A DNA stretch of 64,000 bases from Ypsolopha sequella (lineage: Eukaryota; Arthropoda; Insecta; Lepidoptera; Ypsolophidae), in NCBI GenBank assembly GCA_934047225.1, contig OW203992.1:17721501-17785500 (forward strand), read 5' to 3'. The notes under the pieces are model-generated. The model was not told the origin of the DNA, did no database searches, and saw only the letters and a list, made by a program, of their open reading frames with translations. Shown one piece after another: positions 20,118-30,315 of the stretch. The translations under genes and the position numbers were made by a program. The first letter of the stretch is position 1. Every line of letters begins with the position of its first letter.

Positions 20118-23100
20118 CCTACAATAACAGAGCACTATGAAGGCGAGGACGACCAGCACTCAGCACACTCAGCACACTCAGCACACTCATCACACACTCA
20201 ATCAGCACATACACACTCAGTTCATTTTCACTCAATGACTTCAACTCCAACAGAAGATTCCTGTAACTCCGCACAACGTGTAGTGAACGTCACTAACACA
20301 CCAATTTTGTTGCCAACCGTCTCACTTAAAATAGCAGACGTACATGGTCAATTTCACTCAGCACGAGCACTGTTAGACTGTGGAAGTATGCTAACTCTTT
20401 GTTCTCAGCGCATGGCCACAATTTTAAATTTACCATCAAAACATACATGTCTAAAAATCGCAGGAGTTGGAAATCAGCACACACAAAACTCAAAGGCATC
20501 AATCACAATTGTATGCCGACCTACTCACCGTGACACACCTATGATCACGGCCACAGCCCATATATTGAAGAACGTAACTGGGTACCTACCGTTGGAAAAG
20601 GTTCCAGATCTCGCTCAGTTAACAGGTCACCCACCGATTCCTCTTGCTGATCGAGAATATCACACACCAGCTCCGGTTGATCTAATACTAGGATCTGACG
20701 TTCTTGGTCAAGTGTTAGACGGAACCAAGGTTTCGCTCGGCCCTGGCAAGCCTATAGCCTTCGGCACGATATTTGATTTTACGTTGATTGGACCTTTCGA
20801 AAATTTACACACCTCACCCACGAATCAGGTCAATTCCGTTCACATTGTCGGCTCTCACACGGACTCAGAGCATTCCACTCATGACATTCACAAAAGTCTT
20901 GAGAGGTTTTGGGAATCTGAGGAACCCCAAACCTACAAGCATACCAGCCCATTAGAGGATCAGTGTGAGGACATTTTCCGCACCACAACTACTCGTGAAC
21001 CATCAGGTCAATATGTGGTTACACTGCCCTTTCTACACAACGCGCCGACATTAGGTTCCACTCACGCTATTGCTCTGCGCAGGTTTCTCAACTTAGAGAA
21101 GAAGCTGCAAGCGAACCCGCCCTTCCGCTCGAAATACGTAGAATTCATGTCAGATTACATAAAATTGGGACATATGTCGCCGTGTCACCCCAATACCTTT
21201 GCTCATAAATCCCATTTCTATATCCCACATCATGGCATATTCAAGCCAGGATCAGAAAAGTTGCGCTGTGTGTTTGACGGAAGTTGTAAGAGCTCAAACG
21301 GCGTCAATCTAAATGATTGTCTTCATACAGGTCCAGCTCTTCAGCAAGATATTGTTGACATTATCATGTCCTTCAGGACCCACTCACAAGTTTTCAGCAC
21401 AGACATCCGAATGATGTTCCGAAATATACTCATTCACCCAGAGCAAAGACGTTTTCAACTCATTCTCTGGCGGTCTTCACCCGACCAGCCCCTGCTCACG
21501 TATGCCCTTAATACCGTCACATATGGATTAAGGTCCAGCCCATACCATGCCATCCGCACTTTACTCCAATTGGCTGATGACGAAGGTCATCGCTACCCCC
21601 ACGCTGCTCAGGTCCTCCGCAAATCAATATTTGTGGACGACATTCTCTCAGGTGCAGATTCTGTAGAATCTGCTCAGTCGCTCCAAAGCGAACTGATCGA
21701 GTTACTCGCCCTAGGTGGCTTTCAGCTCAGTAAATGGACCTCCAACTCGCCCCAGCTCCTTGAACGATTCCCAGATGACCAGTGCGACATGCCCAAGGAC
21801 TTTGACTTCAGTCCCGACTCTAATTCCATTAAGGTTCTGGGAATACAGTGGATTCCTCAAACTGATGAGTTCACTTATCGCATTTCTTTGCCCACTCATG
21901 CTCAAGTCACAAAGCGCTCCATTCTCAGTACAGTAGCGTCTCTCTATGACCCCAATGGCTGGGTTACTCCAGTCATCTTCCGCGCAAAGATTCTTCTCCA
22001 GAAGCTTTGGCTTCTGAAAATAGGATGGGATGAGCCTATCTCTGAAGAAGTCCACACAGAGTGGCAACACATCTCAGAGGATCTTCCTCAGCTCTCAAAC
22101 CTCCGTTTACCTCGGCACATTTGTAAGTACAAGCCCACGTCTACTTACTCACTTCACGGGTTCGCGGACGCATCAGAGGCTGGCTTTGGTGCCGTTATCT
22201 ACCTTCATGAGCGCAATACCACTGGACATGTCAATGTACACCTAATCATTGGCAAGTCCAAGGTCGCACCCATAAAGACTCGTCTCTCAATCCCGAAATT
22301 GGAGTTGTCAGCCGCGACTCTTTTATCTCAGCTCATGACTCGAGTGTCAGCCCAACTGTCAGCTCATATAGCCATTCAAACACACACATGCTGGTCAGAT
22401 AGCACAATAGTGTTGGCATGGCTCAACACCTCACCTCACCGATTACAGACTTTCGAGGCCAATCGAGTGGCTAAGATTACAGCTACTTCAACTAGCCATA
22501 CGTGGAAGCATGTACCCACGAACCTCAACCCTGCTGACTGTGCAAGCAGAGGCATGTCTGCCCAGTCCCTCTCACTTCATGACCTTTGGTGGTCACCCAG
22601 TTGGCTCAAAGAACCTACCTGCACTTGGCCCAAGATGCCACCCGCTCTAGGCCATCACGCTCTCCCAGGCCTTAAGCCCAAAAAGGTACCAGCACACATA
22701 GCAGTCCCAGATATCGATCTGGACTTGCTCACTCGCTACAGCTCACTTGACAAGCTCGTCGGAGTGACGGCTTGTATTAAAAGGTTCATATTCAATTGTC
22801 GGCACAGCCCAGATGCACGGCGCTCTGGTCCGTTGACAGCTAGTGAACGCAGGGACGCTCTGTTGCACTGGGTCCGCTCTGTTCAGCACAATGAGTTTGC
22901 TGAAGACATTAATCGTATCCAGACTGATAAAGTTTGTCCCGTTCGGCTCCAGCGTCTCTCGCCCTTCATAAAGGACGGCCTCTTGAGAGTCGGTGGTCGT
23001 CTCTCTCACGCGTCAATTAGGTATGACGCTCAACACCCACTCATTCTACCCAGCTCAAGTCCGCTCGTAGATCTCATTATAGATCACTATCACACAATAC

Positions 23101-24269
23101 ACTGCCACCCTGGAGCTGACACATTACACGCCATATTACGCCAGCAGTACTGGATTCTGTCCGCTCGTCGTATTATTAGACACCGCGTGTTTAAATGTAT
23201 TAGATGTTTCCGGTGCCGCGCTCAGCCTAAGGCTCCGCTCATGGCTGATCTCCCAGTAGACAGAGTTACTCCTCAGCCAGTTTTTAGTCACGTCACGACG
23301 GACTTTGCTGGCCACTTCTTCGTTAAATCCAGCACGTTGAGGAACGCGAAACTCATAAAAGCGTACTTTTGTATTTTCGTTTGCCTCGCAACAAAGGCGG
23401 TTCATTTGGAACCAGTCTCTGCACTCTCAACGGAAGCGTTCTTTGCGGCATTGCAACGTTTTATCTCACGTCGCGGTACTCCGGTTCTCATTCGTTCAGA
23501 CTGCGGCACAAACTATGTAGGTGCTAGGAATCAACTCATTGAAGTTCAGAACTTCCTCAGGTCAAACAATGATGCAATCACTCACAAGCTCGCGAATCAG
23601 CACATAACTTGGTTACTGAACCCGCCTAAAGGGCCTTGGTTCGGCGCACTGCACGAAATAAACGTAAAATCCACCAAGCAACTACTTTATCGTGTGATAG
23701 GTGAACAGCACCTCACTTTTGAGGAATTCTCTACTCTTTTGGCTCGAATTGAGGCTGTACTCAATTCAAGACCCCTCTGCCCAATTTCATCCGACCTTAC
23801 GGACTTTGAACCTCTCACGGCCGGACATTTCATTATTGGTCGTCCGCTCACCGCTCTACCTGAGCAGTCTTTTGACGACAGACCCATATCTGCTCTTAAA
23901 CGGTTTCAACTCATTCAAGCGCTCTCTCAGCGCTTTTGGACTCTCTGGTCCAGATCCTACCTCCATACCCTGCAAACCCGCTCCAAATGGCTCTCCCCTT
24001 CTTCCCCTCCTCAAGTGGGTGAACTGGTCCTCATCAAAGAGGATGACCTGCCTCCGCTCCAATGGAAGTTGGGAAGAATTCTCCGCACGATACCTGGCAA
24101 GGATGGAGTGATACGAGTTGTGGATCTGGACACAGCTCATGGAAATCTGCGACGACCTGTGTTCAAGATAGCCAGGCTGCCGTTGGATTCAGCTCAAGAG
24201 GAGCCGCAGCCCCGGCCCCCCCAGGATGTTCACGCTACACTACGTTACCAGCATGACGTTAGAACATGA
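20115..24269 (+). CDS. BEL 2 Pol (protease, RT, RNase H, integrase)
   Basis: The frame is open from the codon after the Gag TGA; the first ATG is at 20235, which would give 1344 residues. The first 40 codons encode a His/Ser/Ala repeat. Protease: LLDCGSMLTLCS (DCG instead of DSG). RT: STDIRMMFRNI (about 21399) and FVDDILSGAD (about 21630). RNase H: GFADASEAGFGAV and CWSDSTIVLAWL. Integrase: zinc region with HCHPGADT and CIRCFRCR, then TTDFAGHFFV, SDCGTNYVGA and GALHEINVKSTK, so the D, D, E triad is complete. The C-terminal DUF5641-like part runs into the 3' LTR, which supplies the last 14 codons and the stop at 24267-24269. Confidence 0.92.
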   Translation, partial: LPTITEHYEGEDDQHSAHSAHSAHSSHTQSAHTHSVHFHSMTSTPTEDSCNSAQRVVNVTNTPILLPTVSLKIADVHGQFHSARALLDCGSMLTLCSQRMATILNLPSKHTCLKIAGVGNQHTQNSKASITIVCRPTHRDTPMITATAHILKNVTGYLPLEKVPDLAQLTGHPPIPLADREYHTPAPVDLILGSDVLGQVLDGTKVSLGPGKPIAFGTIFDFTLIGPFENLHTSPTNQVNSVHIVGSHTDSEHSTHDIHKSLERFWESEEPQTYKHTSPLEDQCEDIFRTTTTREPSGQYVVTLPFLHNAPTLGSTHAIALRRFLNLEKKLQANPPFRSKYVEFMSDYIKLGHMSPCHPNTFAHKSHFYIPHHGIFKPGSEKLRCVFDGSCKSSNGVNLNDCLHTGPALQQDIVDIIMSFRTHSQVFSTDIRMMFRNILIHPEQRRFQLILWRSSPDQPLLTYALNTVTYGLRSSPYHAIRTLLQLADDEGHRYPHAAQVLRKSIFVDDILSGADSVESAQSLQSELIELLALGGFQLSKWTSNSPQLLERFPDDQCDMPKDFDFSPDSNSIKVLGIQWIPQTDEFTYRISLPTHAQVTKRSILSTVASLYDPNGWVTPVIFRAKILLQKLWLLKIGWDEPISEEVHTEWQHISEDLPQLSNLRLPRHICKYKPTSTYSLHGFADASEAGFGAVIYLHERNTTGHVNVHLIIGKSKVAPIKTRLSIPKLELSAATLLSQLMTRVSAQLSAHIAIQTHTCWSDSTIVLAWLNTSPHRLQTFEANRVAKITATSTSHTWKHVPTNLNPADCASRGMSAQSLSLHDLWWSPSWLKEPTCTWPKMPPALGHHALPGLKPKKVPAHIAVPDIDLDLLTRYSSLDKLVGVTACIKRFIFNCRHSPDARRSGPLTASERRDALLHWVRSVQHNEFAEDINRIQTDKVCPVRLQRLSPFIKDGLLRVGGRLSHASIRYDAQHPLILPSSSPLVDLIIDHYHTIHCHPGADTLHAILRQQYWILSARRIIRHRVFKCIRCFRCRAQPKAPLMADLPVDRVTPQPVFSHVTTDFAGHFFVKSSTLRNAKLIKAYFCIFVCLATKAVHLEPVSALSTEAFFAALQRFISRRGTPVLIRSDCGTNYVGARNQLIEVQNFLRSNNDAITHKLANQHITWLLNPPKGPWFGALHEINVKSTKQLLYRVIGEQHLTFEEFSTLLARIEAVLNSRPLCPISSDLTDFEPLTAGHFIIGRPLTALPEQSFDDRPISALKRFQLIQALSQRFWTLWSRSYLHTLQTRSKWLSPSSPPQVGELVLIKEDDLPPLQWKLGRILRTIPGKDGVIRVVDLDTAHGNLRRPVFKIARLPLDSAQEEPQPRPPQDVHATLRYQHDVRT

Positions 24270-24699
24270 CGTGTCATTCGCGTGCGCATGCGCGGATGAC
24301 CACTCCCCCCCCCCCCCCGCCGCGCGCGGATCGAGGCGCGCGCGGGCGCTGGACTCTCTCTGTTGCGTCCGAACTCTCGAGAGAACGACACACGTGTATA
24401 AACATTCGTGCCGCCGATACAAACAATCTCGCGTATTCACCGTGTCTTGTGAACATATAAGTGCTGTGTAATACTTCAAGACATCCAGCTCATCACTGCC
24501 CAAAGTGCCAGCATTAATCAGCTCAACGAGAGGAGACGACACGCGGCGGGTTTCGTCGGCTCACCGAAAACATCGAGAACAACATTCCAAAGCAAGGTCA
24601 GCGCACCCACATTCTATATCCCACAATCTTTTTCTTCTCTCGTGTCAACCCATCCATCCTCTTTCATCCGCCCTGCAGTTCTGTAACCCCGCGGTTACA
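24227..24699 (+). repeat. 3' LTR of BEL element 2
   Basis: 473 bp, the same as the 5' LTR by eye. The target duplication AATGC follows at 24700-24704. Preceded by pol coding sequence with ccccggccccccccagga and no clear polypurine tract. Confidence 0.95.
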
Positions 24700-24942
24700 A
24701 ATGCTTTTCATTGTTGGCTAAGGGTCGGAGGGTAGTTGCGGGGAAGTCCTACGGTATATTTTCAGTCACATGTCACGACGCGTAGATTAGCCATTTATTC
24801 GAAATTTGGAAAATATTCTCAATAAAAAATATGAGAAAATATTTTTTTTGTTGACGTTATAATTCATATATTGCAATATAACTAGAGGGTTCATTTTCAA
24901 CCTGTATAGGTAAATGTTTCGAAACAAGGATATCCCATATAA

Positions 24943-25225
24943 ATGCGAAACGATGATATCCGTCAGAGATCAAAAGTGACCGACATAGCCTGCCAAATCG
25001 GTAAGTTGAAGTGGCAGTGGGCTGGCCATATTTGTCGCTGCCACGATAGCCGTTGGGGCCGAAAGGCGTTTGAATGGAAACTAGTACAGCAAATCGTAGT
25101 GTATGCCGATCTCGTACCCGCTGGACCGACGACCAGAAAGACGTTGCTAGTATCGGCTGGATGATACTGGAGAGCAGTAGTGGACGAACACAGGCTGGTG
25201 GATGGATGAATAATGTCGTACCAAC
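24943..25225 (+). pseudogene. 3' tail of an RTE-type LINE ORF2
   Basis: The frame includes KVTDIACQIGKLKWQWAGHI followed by CRCHDSRWGRKAFEW, the usual C-terminal end of RTE-like LINE proteins in insects. It is followed by the characteristic tail 'agcagtagtggacgaacacaggctggtggatggatg'. The RT core is absent, so this is a 5'-truncated copy. Confidence 0.7.
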
Positions 25226-25740
25226 CTAAATCCATTTCTATTTTGTTTTATTTAGGGACGCATTGTAAGCAACGGTCAAAATGTTGAATAAGTCGCTGTT
25301 TTTTGGCACATATAGATATATTTTCGGTACATTTTTTACATACTATTTGTTTCAGCTCTATCTTAAAAAAGTTACATAATACATACAAGTTTTAAATTTT
25401 AAAATACTCTAAAATAATAATCACACATTGTCGCGACGTAAAATGCAAGTCACAGTCCACAATCGGTATACCCGCATTTCACCGACGATTATTACTCCCA
25501 ACGTGATGGGTGGAGCGCCCTATCGCCGTTCTTCAGGGACAAATGCATGGTTCGGTTAGCAAATTACTTAAAAATATCTTTAATTTCTAACATGCAAAAT
25601 TAATTAAATTATAAGATTGACAGATTATAATTTTACATTAAAATCATTGATGTAATTAAAATACATTAAATTTACATTTAAATACAAAAAATGTCATGCT
25701 TATTATAACTAAGTCCTTAGTGTAGGACATGATAGGCCTC
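25226..25740. other. AT-rich spacer
   Basis: No gene, repeat pair or RNA gene recognised. Confidence 0.4.
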
Positions 25741-27470
25741 TCACTGAGGTTTCAATGAGGTTTAGTCTATCATCCTAGCTGACCAGGCTTGCCCGGGTGA
25801 CTTGTTCCGGCTGGCAGGACTATTTTGATTCTTTGGTATAGCTATTCTGAGCAATGAAGTCTTTCGACATCCTGTTCCACAAGGCTCTGTCAGGGGCATG
25901 TCTCCACCATAATGAGTCTAGTTTCTTCAGCTCATCAGTCCATCGCATCAGTGGCCTCCCGACTCTTCGCCGACCATCTCTGGGGATCCACTCAGTTGTG
26001 AGACGCGTCCATCTGTTATCTCATTACGTTGCTTGCCCATTGCCACTTCAGTTTGCTAATTGTGTTGTGGTGATGATGTCCATAACTCTTGTTTGTTTTC
26101 TTATATCTTCATTGCGTATTCTATCAAATTTCCTAATATTTAACATGCTACGTTCCATTGCTCGTTGGTTAACTATTAATGTAGTCTTGTGTTTTTCTGT
26201 AGTAGCCAACGACATTCTATACCAATGTCATTGGTAGTAGCCCACGTTTGAGCGCCGTACGTCATTGCCGGTAGGATACAAACGTTAAATACTTTTCTTT
26301 TGATGGAAATGTGCAGATCTGATTTAAAAATGAATTTTAGTGCCCAGTCCTTTTTCCATCCTATGTTCACTCTTCTTGCAATTTCTTTATCCATTCTTTT
26401 ATTAAATGAAATAATTTGGCCCAAGTACACATAGTCTACCACGTATTCTAGCTCTATACCCTTCACTCGTATTGTCTGTTTCGAGCTATTTGTCATAACC
26501 TTTGTTTTCTTTTCATTAAGCTCAAGACCTGTAGGTTGTAGAGCATGTTGGAATTTTGCAATGGTTTCTTGTAGTTCATCTACTCATTCAGCTAAGAAAA
26601 CAATGTCATCTGCAAATCTTAATGCTGTCATTCTGGAACCATTTATTAAAATTCCTTTTGTATTCCAGTTTATTGGTAGTTGTAAAAACTTCCTCGAGTA
26701 AAGCATTAAACAAAATTGGAGATAAGGGGTCACCCTGTTTTACACCTATCTTTATGGGAAACGACTTCCCTTCAGATTCCAATTTTATTCTTGCTGAACT
26801 CTTGCTGTACACACCCTTTAACGTTTGCACATATTTTGTTTCAACGCCTTGTCTCAGCAGGGCCGCCATAAGATACCTCTGGCTTATGCTTTCAAACGCT
26901 TTGGTAAAATCGATGAAGCATATGTAAAATTTTTATTATACTCTGTGTATTTTTCTACCAACATGTTCAGAGAATGTAAATGGTCAGTTGTAGAAAAGCC
27001 TTGCCTAAAGCCTGCCTGGTCAACTGGTTGGTTTTCATCGATTGTTTTACTGAGCCTATTTTTGATCACAGTCATAAACAATTTATACACACTAACTACA
27101 AGATATAGTTACGGGCCTGTAATTATTAATATCCTTATTATGGCACCCTTTCTTGTGTAGTACTGTAGTAGTAGACTTCGGTTGCTAAAATTTTTTTGAA
27201 TTGGTTCGGCAAGATGGTCTACGTAACATTTCAGAATTTCATTTGTTATAGTCTTTACCAGTGGCTTTTTTGTTCTTCAAATTTTCAATAGCATACCTTA
27301 CCTTTGATTTAAGTATCGGGTGTACCATATCTTGGCAGCTTTCTTTCTGCTCTACATTTTCCTTTGAGTCATATAACTTTTTATAGAAGTCTGTTGCAAC
27401 TTGCAGAATGTCTTGCCTAGCCTTAGCTATTTTACCCTTCTTGTCTAATAATGTAGATATCATTTCGTTT
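25741..27470 (-). pseudogene. Degenerate RTE-type LINE reverse transcriptase
   Basis: Minus-strand blocks in consecutive order but different frames: 27463-27239 (ENLKNKKATGKDYNK, RT start), 27090-26884 (DQAGFRQGFSTTDHLHSLN), 26869-26606 (IKIGVKQGDPLSPILFNALL, RT motif B) and 26496-26176 (VDYVYLGQIISF, then AMTYGAQTWA, thumb). A further tail, DELKKLDSLWWRHAPDRALW, lies near 25950-25860. The YADD box region falls at a break between blocks. Several frameshifts make it non-functional. Confidence 0.85.
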
Positions 27471-27479
27471 CCAATAGCA

Positions 27480-28225
27480 ATTTTAAATATATACTTTTAA
27501 TATATTTACTGACACTGGTTTCGAGAAATCTTAAAAAAAAAACAAAAATATGTATGTCCCCCCCCCCCCCCTTATCTCCGAAACTGGTAAACCGAAAAAT
27601 ATGAAAAAAATGTCAATTGTAGATCATAACTGGCCAACAGTGGCGTGCACAGAACTTTTTGCTGGAAAAGCAAACAATTGGTCAAGATCAACAATAAAAA
27701 AAATATAAAAAAATTTAAATACCAATTTGAAAAAAAAAAATTTGTATGACGCCAGGGTAGACAATGTCTACCCTAGAGTGAAAATTTCCTATACAAACTT
27801 TTTTTTTTTCAAAGTGATATTTAAATTTTTTCATGTTTTTTTTATTGTTGTTCTTGACCAATTGTTTGCTTTTCCAGCAAAAAGTTCTGTGCACGCCACT
27901 GCTGGCCAATTACAGGAAAACTATAGCAATTAAAAAAAAATCAGCACTAATGAGAAATATAAAAGAATAAGTAAAATAAATAAAAAAGATATTTTATAAA
28001 AATACAATATGGGTATCAAATTGTAGATATTAAAAAGCTGATTGTAAAAATATATACTTTTACTATACTTACTGGCACTGGTTTCGAGAAATCTTTAAAA
28101 AACCACAAAAATATGTATGTCCCCCCCTTATCTCCAAAACTGGTGAACAAAAAAATATCAAAAAAATCATGGTAAATGTGTTTACGTGTTTACGTAAAGA
28201 TTACAGGAAAAATAAAGTGGTATCC
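27480..28225. repeat. GGTTCCGTA-family copy split by a hAT MITE
   Basis: Two stretches (27480-27629 and about 27910-28225) contain the family words 'aatatatacttttactatacttactggcactggtttcgagaaatc' and 'acaatatgggtatcaaattgta' in left-arm orientation. A poly-C run lies at 27557-27571. Confidence 0.7.
27638..27901. mobile_element. hAT-type MITE, copy 1
   Basis: 264 bp with long inverted repeats starting CAGTGGCGTGCACAGAAC and extending about 110 bp, flanked by a perfect 8-bp duplication CTGGCCAA (27630-27637 and 27902-27909). CAGTG ends with 8-bp duplications are typical of hAT elements. Open frames inside are inverted-repeat artefacts. Confidence 0.9.
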
Positions 28226-28923
28226 TATGTCTATGCTAGCAACACACATAACGTCACTTTTCTTTTTTCCCCCAGTGTTGCCATCGGATTTGTACGGATT
28301 TTGGGAGTCCGATACGGATAAATACGGATTTTCGATGTAAAACTCATCAAGCTCAATCAGAGTCTACATAGAGCAAATACAAAGCACACTTTAAATTTTT
28401 TTTTCATTAGGTCTTATTTTTAAATGACGGGAATGTTACTTGATTTAAGAGGGGAGTACACTCTGGGGACCGTGAAAAGCTGTGGTAAGTCCGGTTTAAT
28501 TCAAATGTTATGTTAGTAATAAAATTGAAAAAGAATATTATGATGAACAACAAAATATCTGGAATGATGTCGTGTAATAAGAATTTTAAATGTTTACCAA
28601 AGAAGGAAAGAAAAATTAATTATTTATTTTAATGTACAATAAAGAGAATTTGTCTTGTCTTATTCCTGAAAAGGCTGTTTTATTAGGTTTTATTGGTAAG
28701 TACTAGGATTTAGGATGAGTGAGAGATATCCTTTATTTTTATAGTTTTAAAATCGTTTAAGAACAGGAAACTTTTGTGCCTATTCAATAAATAACATGAA
28801 ATTTGCACCTTGTTCTGCTAAATCAAGTTCCGGGATTTATTCTGAAAAAGGTATTATTTTGAGGAAAAATTATTTTGTATCTGGGAAAATTTGAGAAACC
28901 ACATCTGGCAACCCTTCTTCTTT
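28226..28923. other. Spacer, former 5' flank of the Myb/SANT gene
   Basis: No coding feature found. Because the LINE at 28935-37850 is an insertion, this segment was originally adjacent to 37862 and so lies in the 5' flank of the Myb/SANT-like gene. It ends with 'ctggcaacccttcttctttggtcgcgcgtg'. Confidence 0.45.
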
Positions 28924-29076
28924 GGTCGCGCGTGGGCTTTTTTTGGCGGGCTTTTGAAGTAATAGGCGGGAATTTTCAAAGAGCTTTTTCAAATAGTAAT
29001 TTTGATATGAAAAACAACTTGTTTCTTCTTGTAAATAGTGTAAAAATCTTATAAATAGCATAAATAAGTGGTTAAA

Positions 29077-30315
29077 ATGAAAGACCCTCCGGGGGCTGAG
29101 GCCCCTGGAAAAATAAGTGACTCATCTCCCCCATGCCTAAAAAGGGGGCGAGAAGACAACAGCGTTGATAAAAGAGTGATTCTCTTAGACAATACCGAGG
29201 ACTCAATAATTTATAAACCATATTTAAAACCCGGTTATACTAGAATTTTCCCGGAAAACCAGGTGAGTACGGAGTATACAGTCTTTGTTGAAAGTACCAA
29301 GGATGATGAAAAGTTGGGAAACAAGAATCCTTTGATGACAACTAGCCTCTTCAAAAATGATATCAAGGGAGTCAAGGAAGTGAGAAGAATTACAGCGAAA
29401 AAAATTGGTGTAACATTTTCGCAGTGCAACAATGCCAACAACTTTTTAGTGAACAATGACTTTTTGAACAAATACTACATGAGGGCTTATATACCTGCCT
29501 CACAGGTAGAAGTGATAGGCGTATTGAGATTTGTCCCGACTAATATTAGTAATGAGGAACTTTTTAAAAAATTGACATCGGACTATGAGATTGTCGGAGT
29601 AAGGCGTTTTACAAGGAAGGTAAATGGAGCCATAGTGCCATATGGCTCTGTTAGTGTAACCTTTCTAAGCAATGTATTACCAGACTCAGTATACCTGGAC
29701 ATTTTCCGATTTAAAGTATTTGAATATAATGCACCGCTGATGCAATGCTTCAAATGCTTTAAGTTTAATCATGGTGCTAAATATTGTAAATCATTACAAA
29801 CATGTTCCATTTGTGCAGGAGAGCATCATTTCACCTGTTGCTCAAAAGAAGCGACTGTAAAATGTATTAATTGTGGAGGAGCCCATTTAGCCGTCTCGAG
29901 GGATTGCCCTATAAAAATTACCAAAATCCAAGAAAAACGAAACAAAAATAACTATGCCCATGCTTTGGCCAGCCCAAAACCTGAAAATTTATTAAAAAAT
30001 TACAAAAAAGACTTTCCACCACTAAAAAATGTCCACACACCACTAGAAAATAATTCACAGAAAAATATACAAAAAACAGTGTCGAAAGTAGTACCCAAAA
30101 AAAATGACATGAAAATAAAAGAAAATACAATAGCAAAGGAAAAAATATCTACTAAGGAAAATGAACAAAAAGATGATTTCGTTACAAAAATTCTGGAAAA
30201 TGAAACAATTCTGCAGGGATTGGTTGCAGCACTGGTCACAATTGGAAATAGCAATAGGCCAATCACTTTATCGGTGATAAAAGAAATTTTATCAGATACT
30301 TTAAAAAATGGATAA
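29077..30315 (+). CDS. LINE ORF1 (Gag-like nucleic-acid chaperone)
   Basis: 412 residues from the ATG at 29077. Pro/charged N-terminus, a central RRM-like/PRE_C2HC-type region (about 85-210), then three Cys/His clusters near residues 222-285 (CFKCFKFNHGAKYC, CSICAGEHHFTCC, CINCGGAHLAVSRDC), and a Lys-rich low-complexity tail. Binds the element RNA in the family. Its stop TAA overlaps the ORF2 start in ATGGATAA (30308-30315). The frame is intact. Confidence 0.9.
   Translation: MKDPPGAEAPGKISDSSPPCLKRGREDNSVDKRVILLDNTEDSIIYKPYLKPGYTRIFPENQVSTEYTVFVESTKDDEKLGNKNPLMTTSLFKNDIKGVKEVRRITAKKIGVTFSQCNNANNFLVNNDFLNKYYMRAYIPASQVEVIGVLRFVPTNISNEELFKKLTSDYEIVGVRRFTRKVNGAIVPYGSVSVTFLSNVLPDSVYLDIFRFKVFEYNAPLMQCFKCFKFNHGAKYCKSLQTCSICAGEHHFTCCSKEATVKCINCGGAHLAVSRDCPIKITKIQEKRNKNNYAHALASPKPENLLKNYKKDFPPLKNVHTPLENNSQKNIQKTVSKVVPKKNDMKIKENTIAKEKISTKENEQKDDFVTKILENETILQGLVAALVTIGNSNRPITLSVIKEILSDTLKNG

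Larger units (their letters stand above)
16924..24699 (+). mobile_element. BEL/Pao LTR retrotransposon 2 (apparently intact, young)
   Basis: 7776 bp with two 473-bp LTRs (TGTTCACGC..GGTTACA) in which I found no difference on reading both, flanked by a perfect 5-bp duplication AATGC (16919-16923 and 24700-24704). Gag and Pol are complete and in the same frame, separated by one TGA. All enzymatic motifs are present. Identical LTRs imply recent insertion. Its GC-rich LTR and CA-rich coding sequence differ from the AT-rich surroundings. Confidence 0.95.

Noticed and set aside
27715..27933. Open frames on both strands
   Set aside because: Artefacts of the inverted arms of the hAT MITE.
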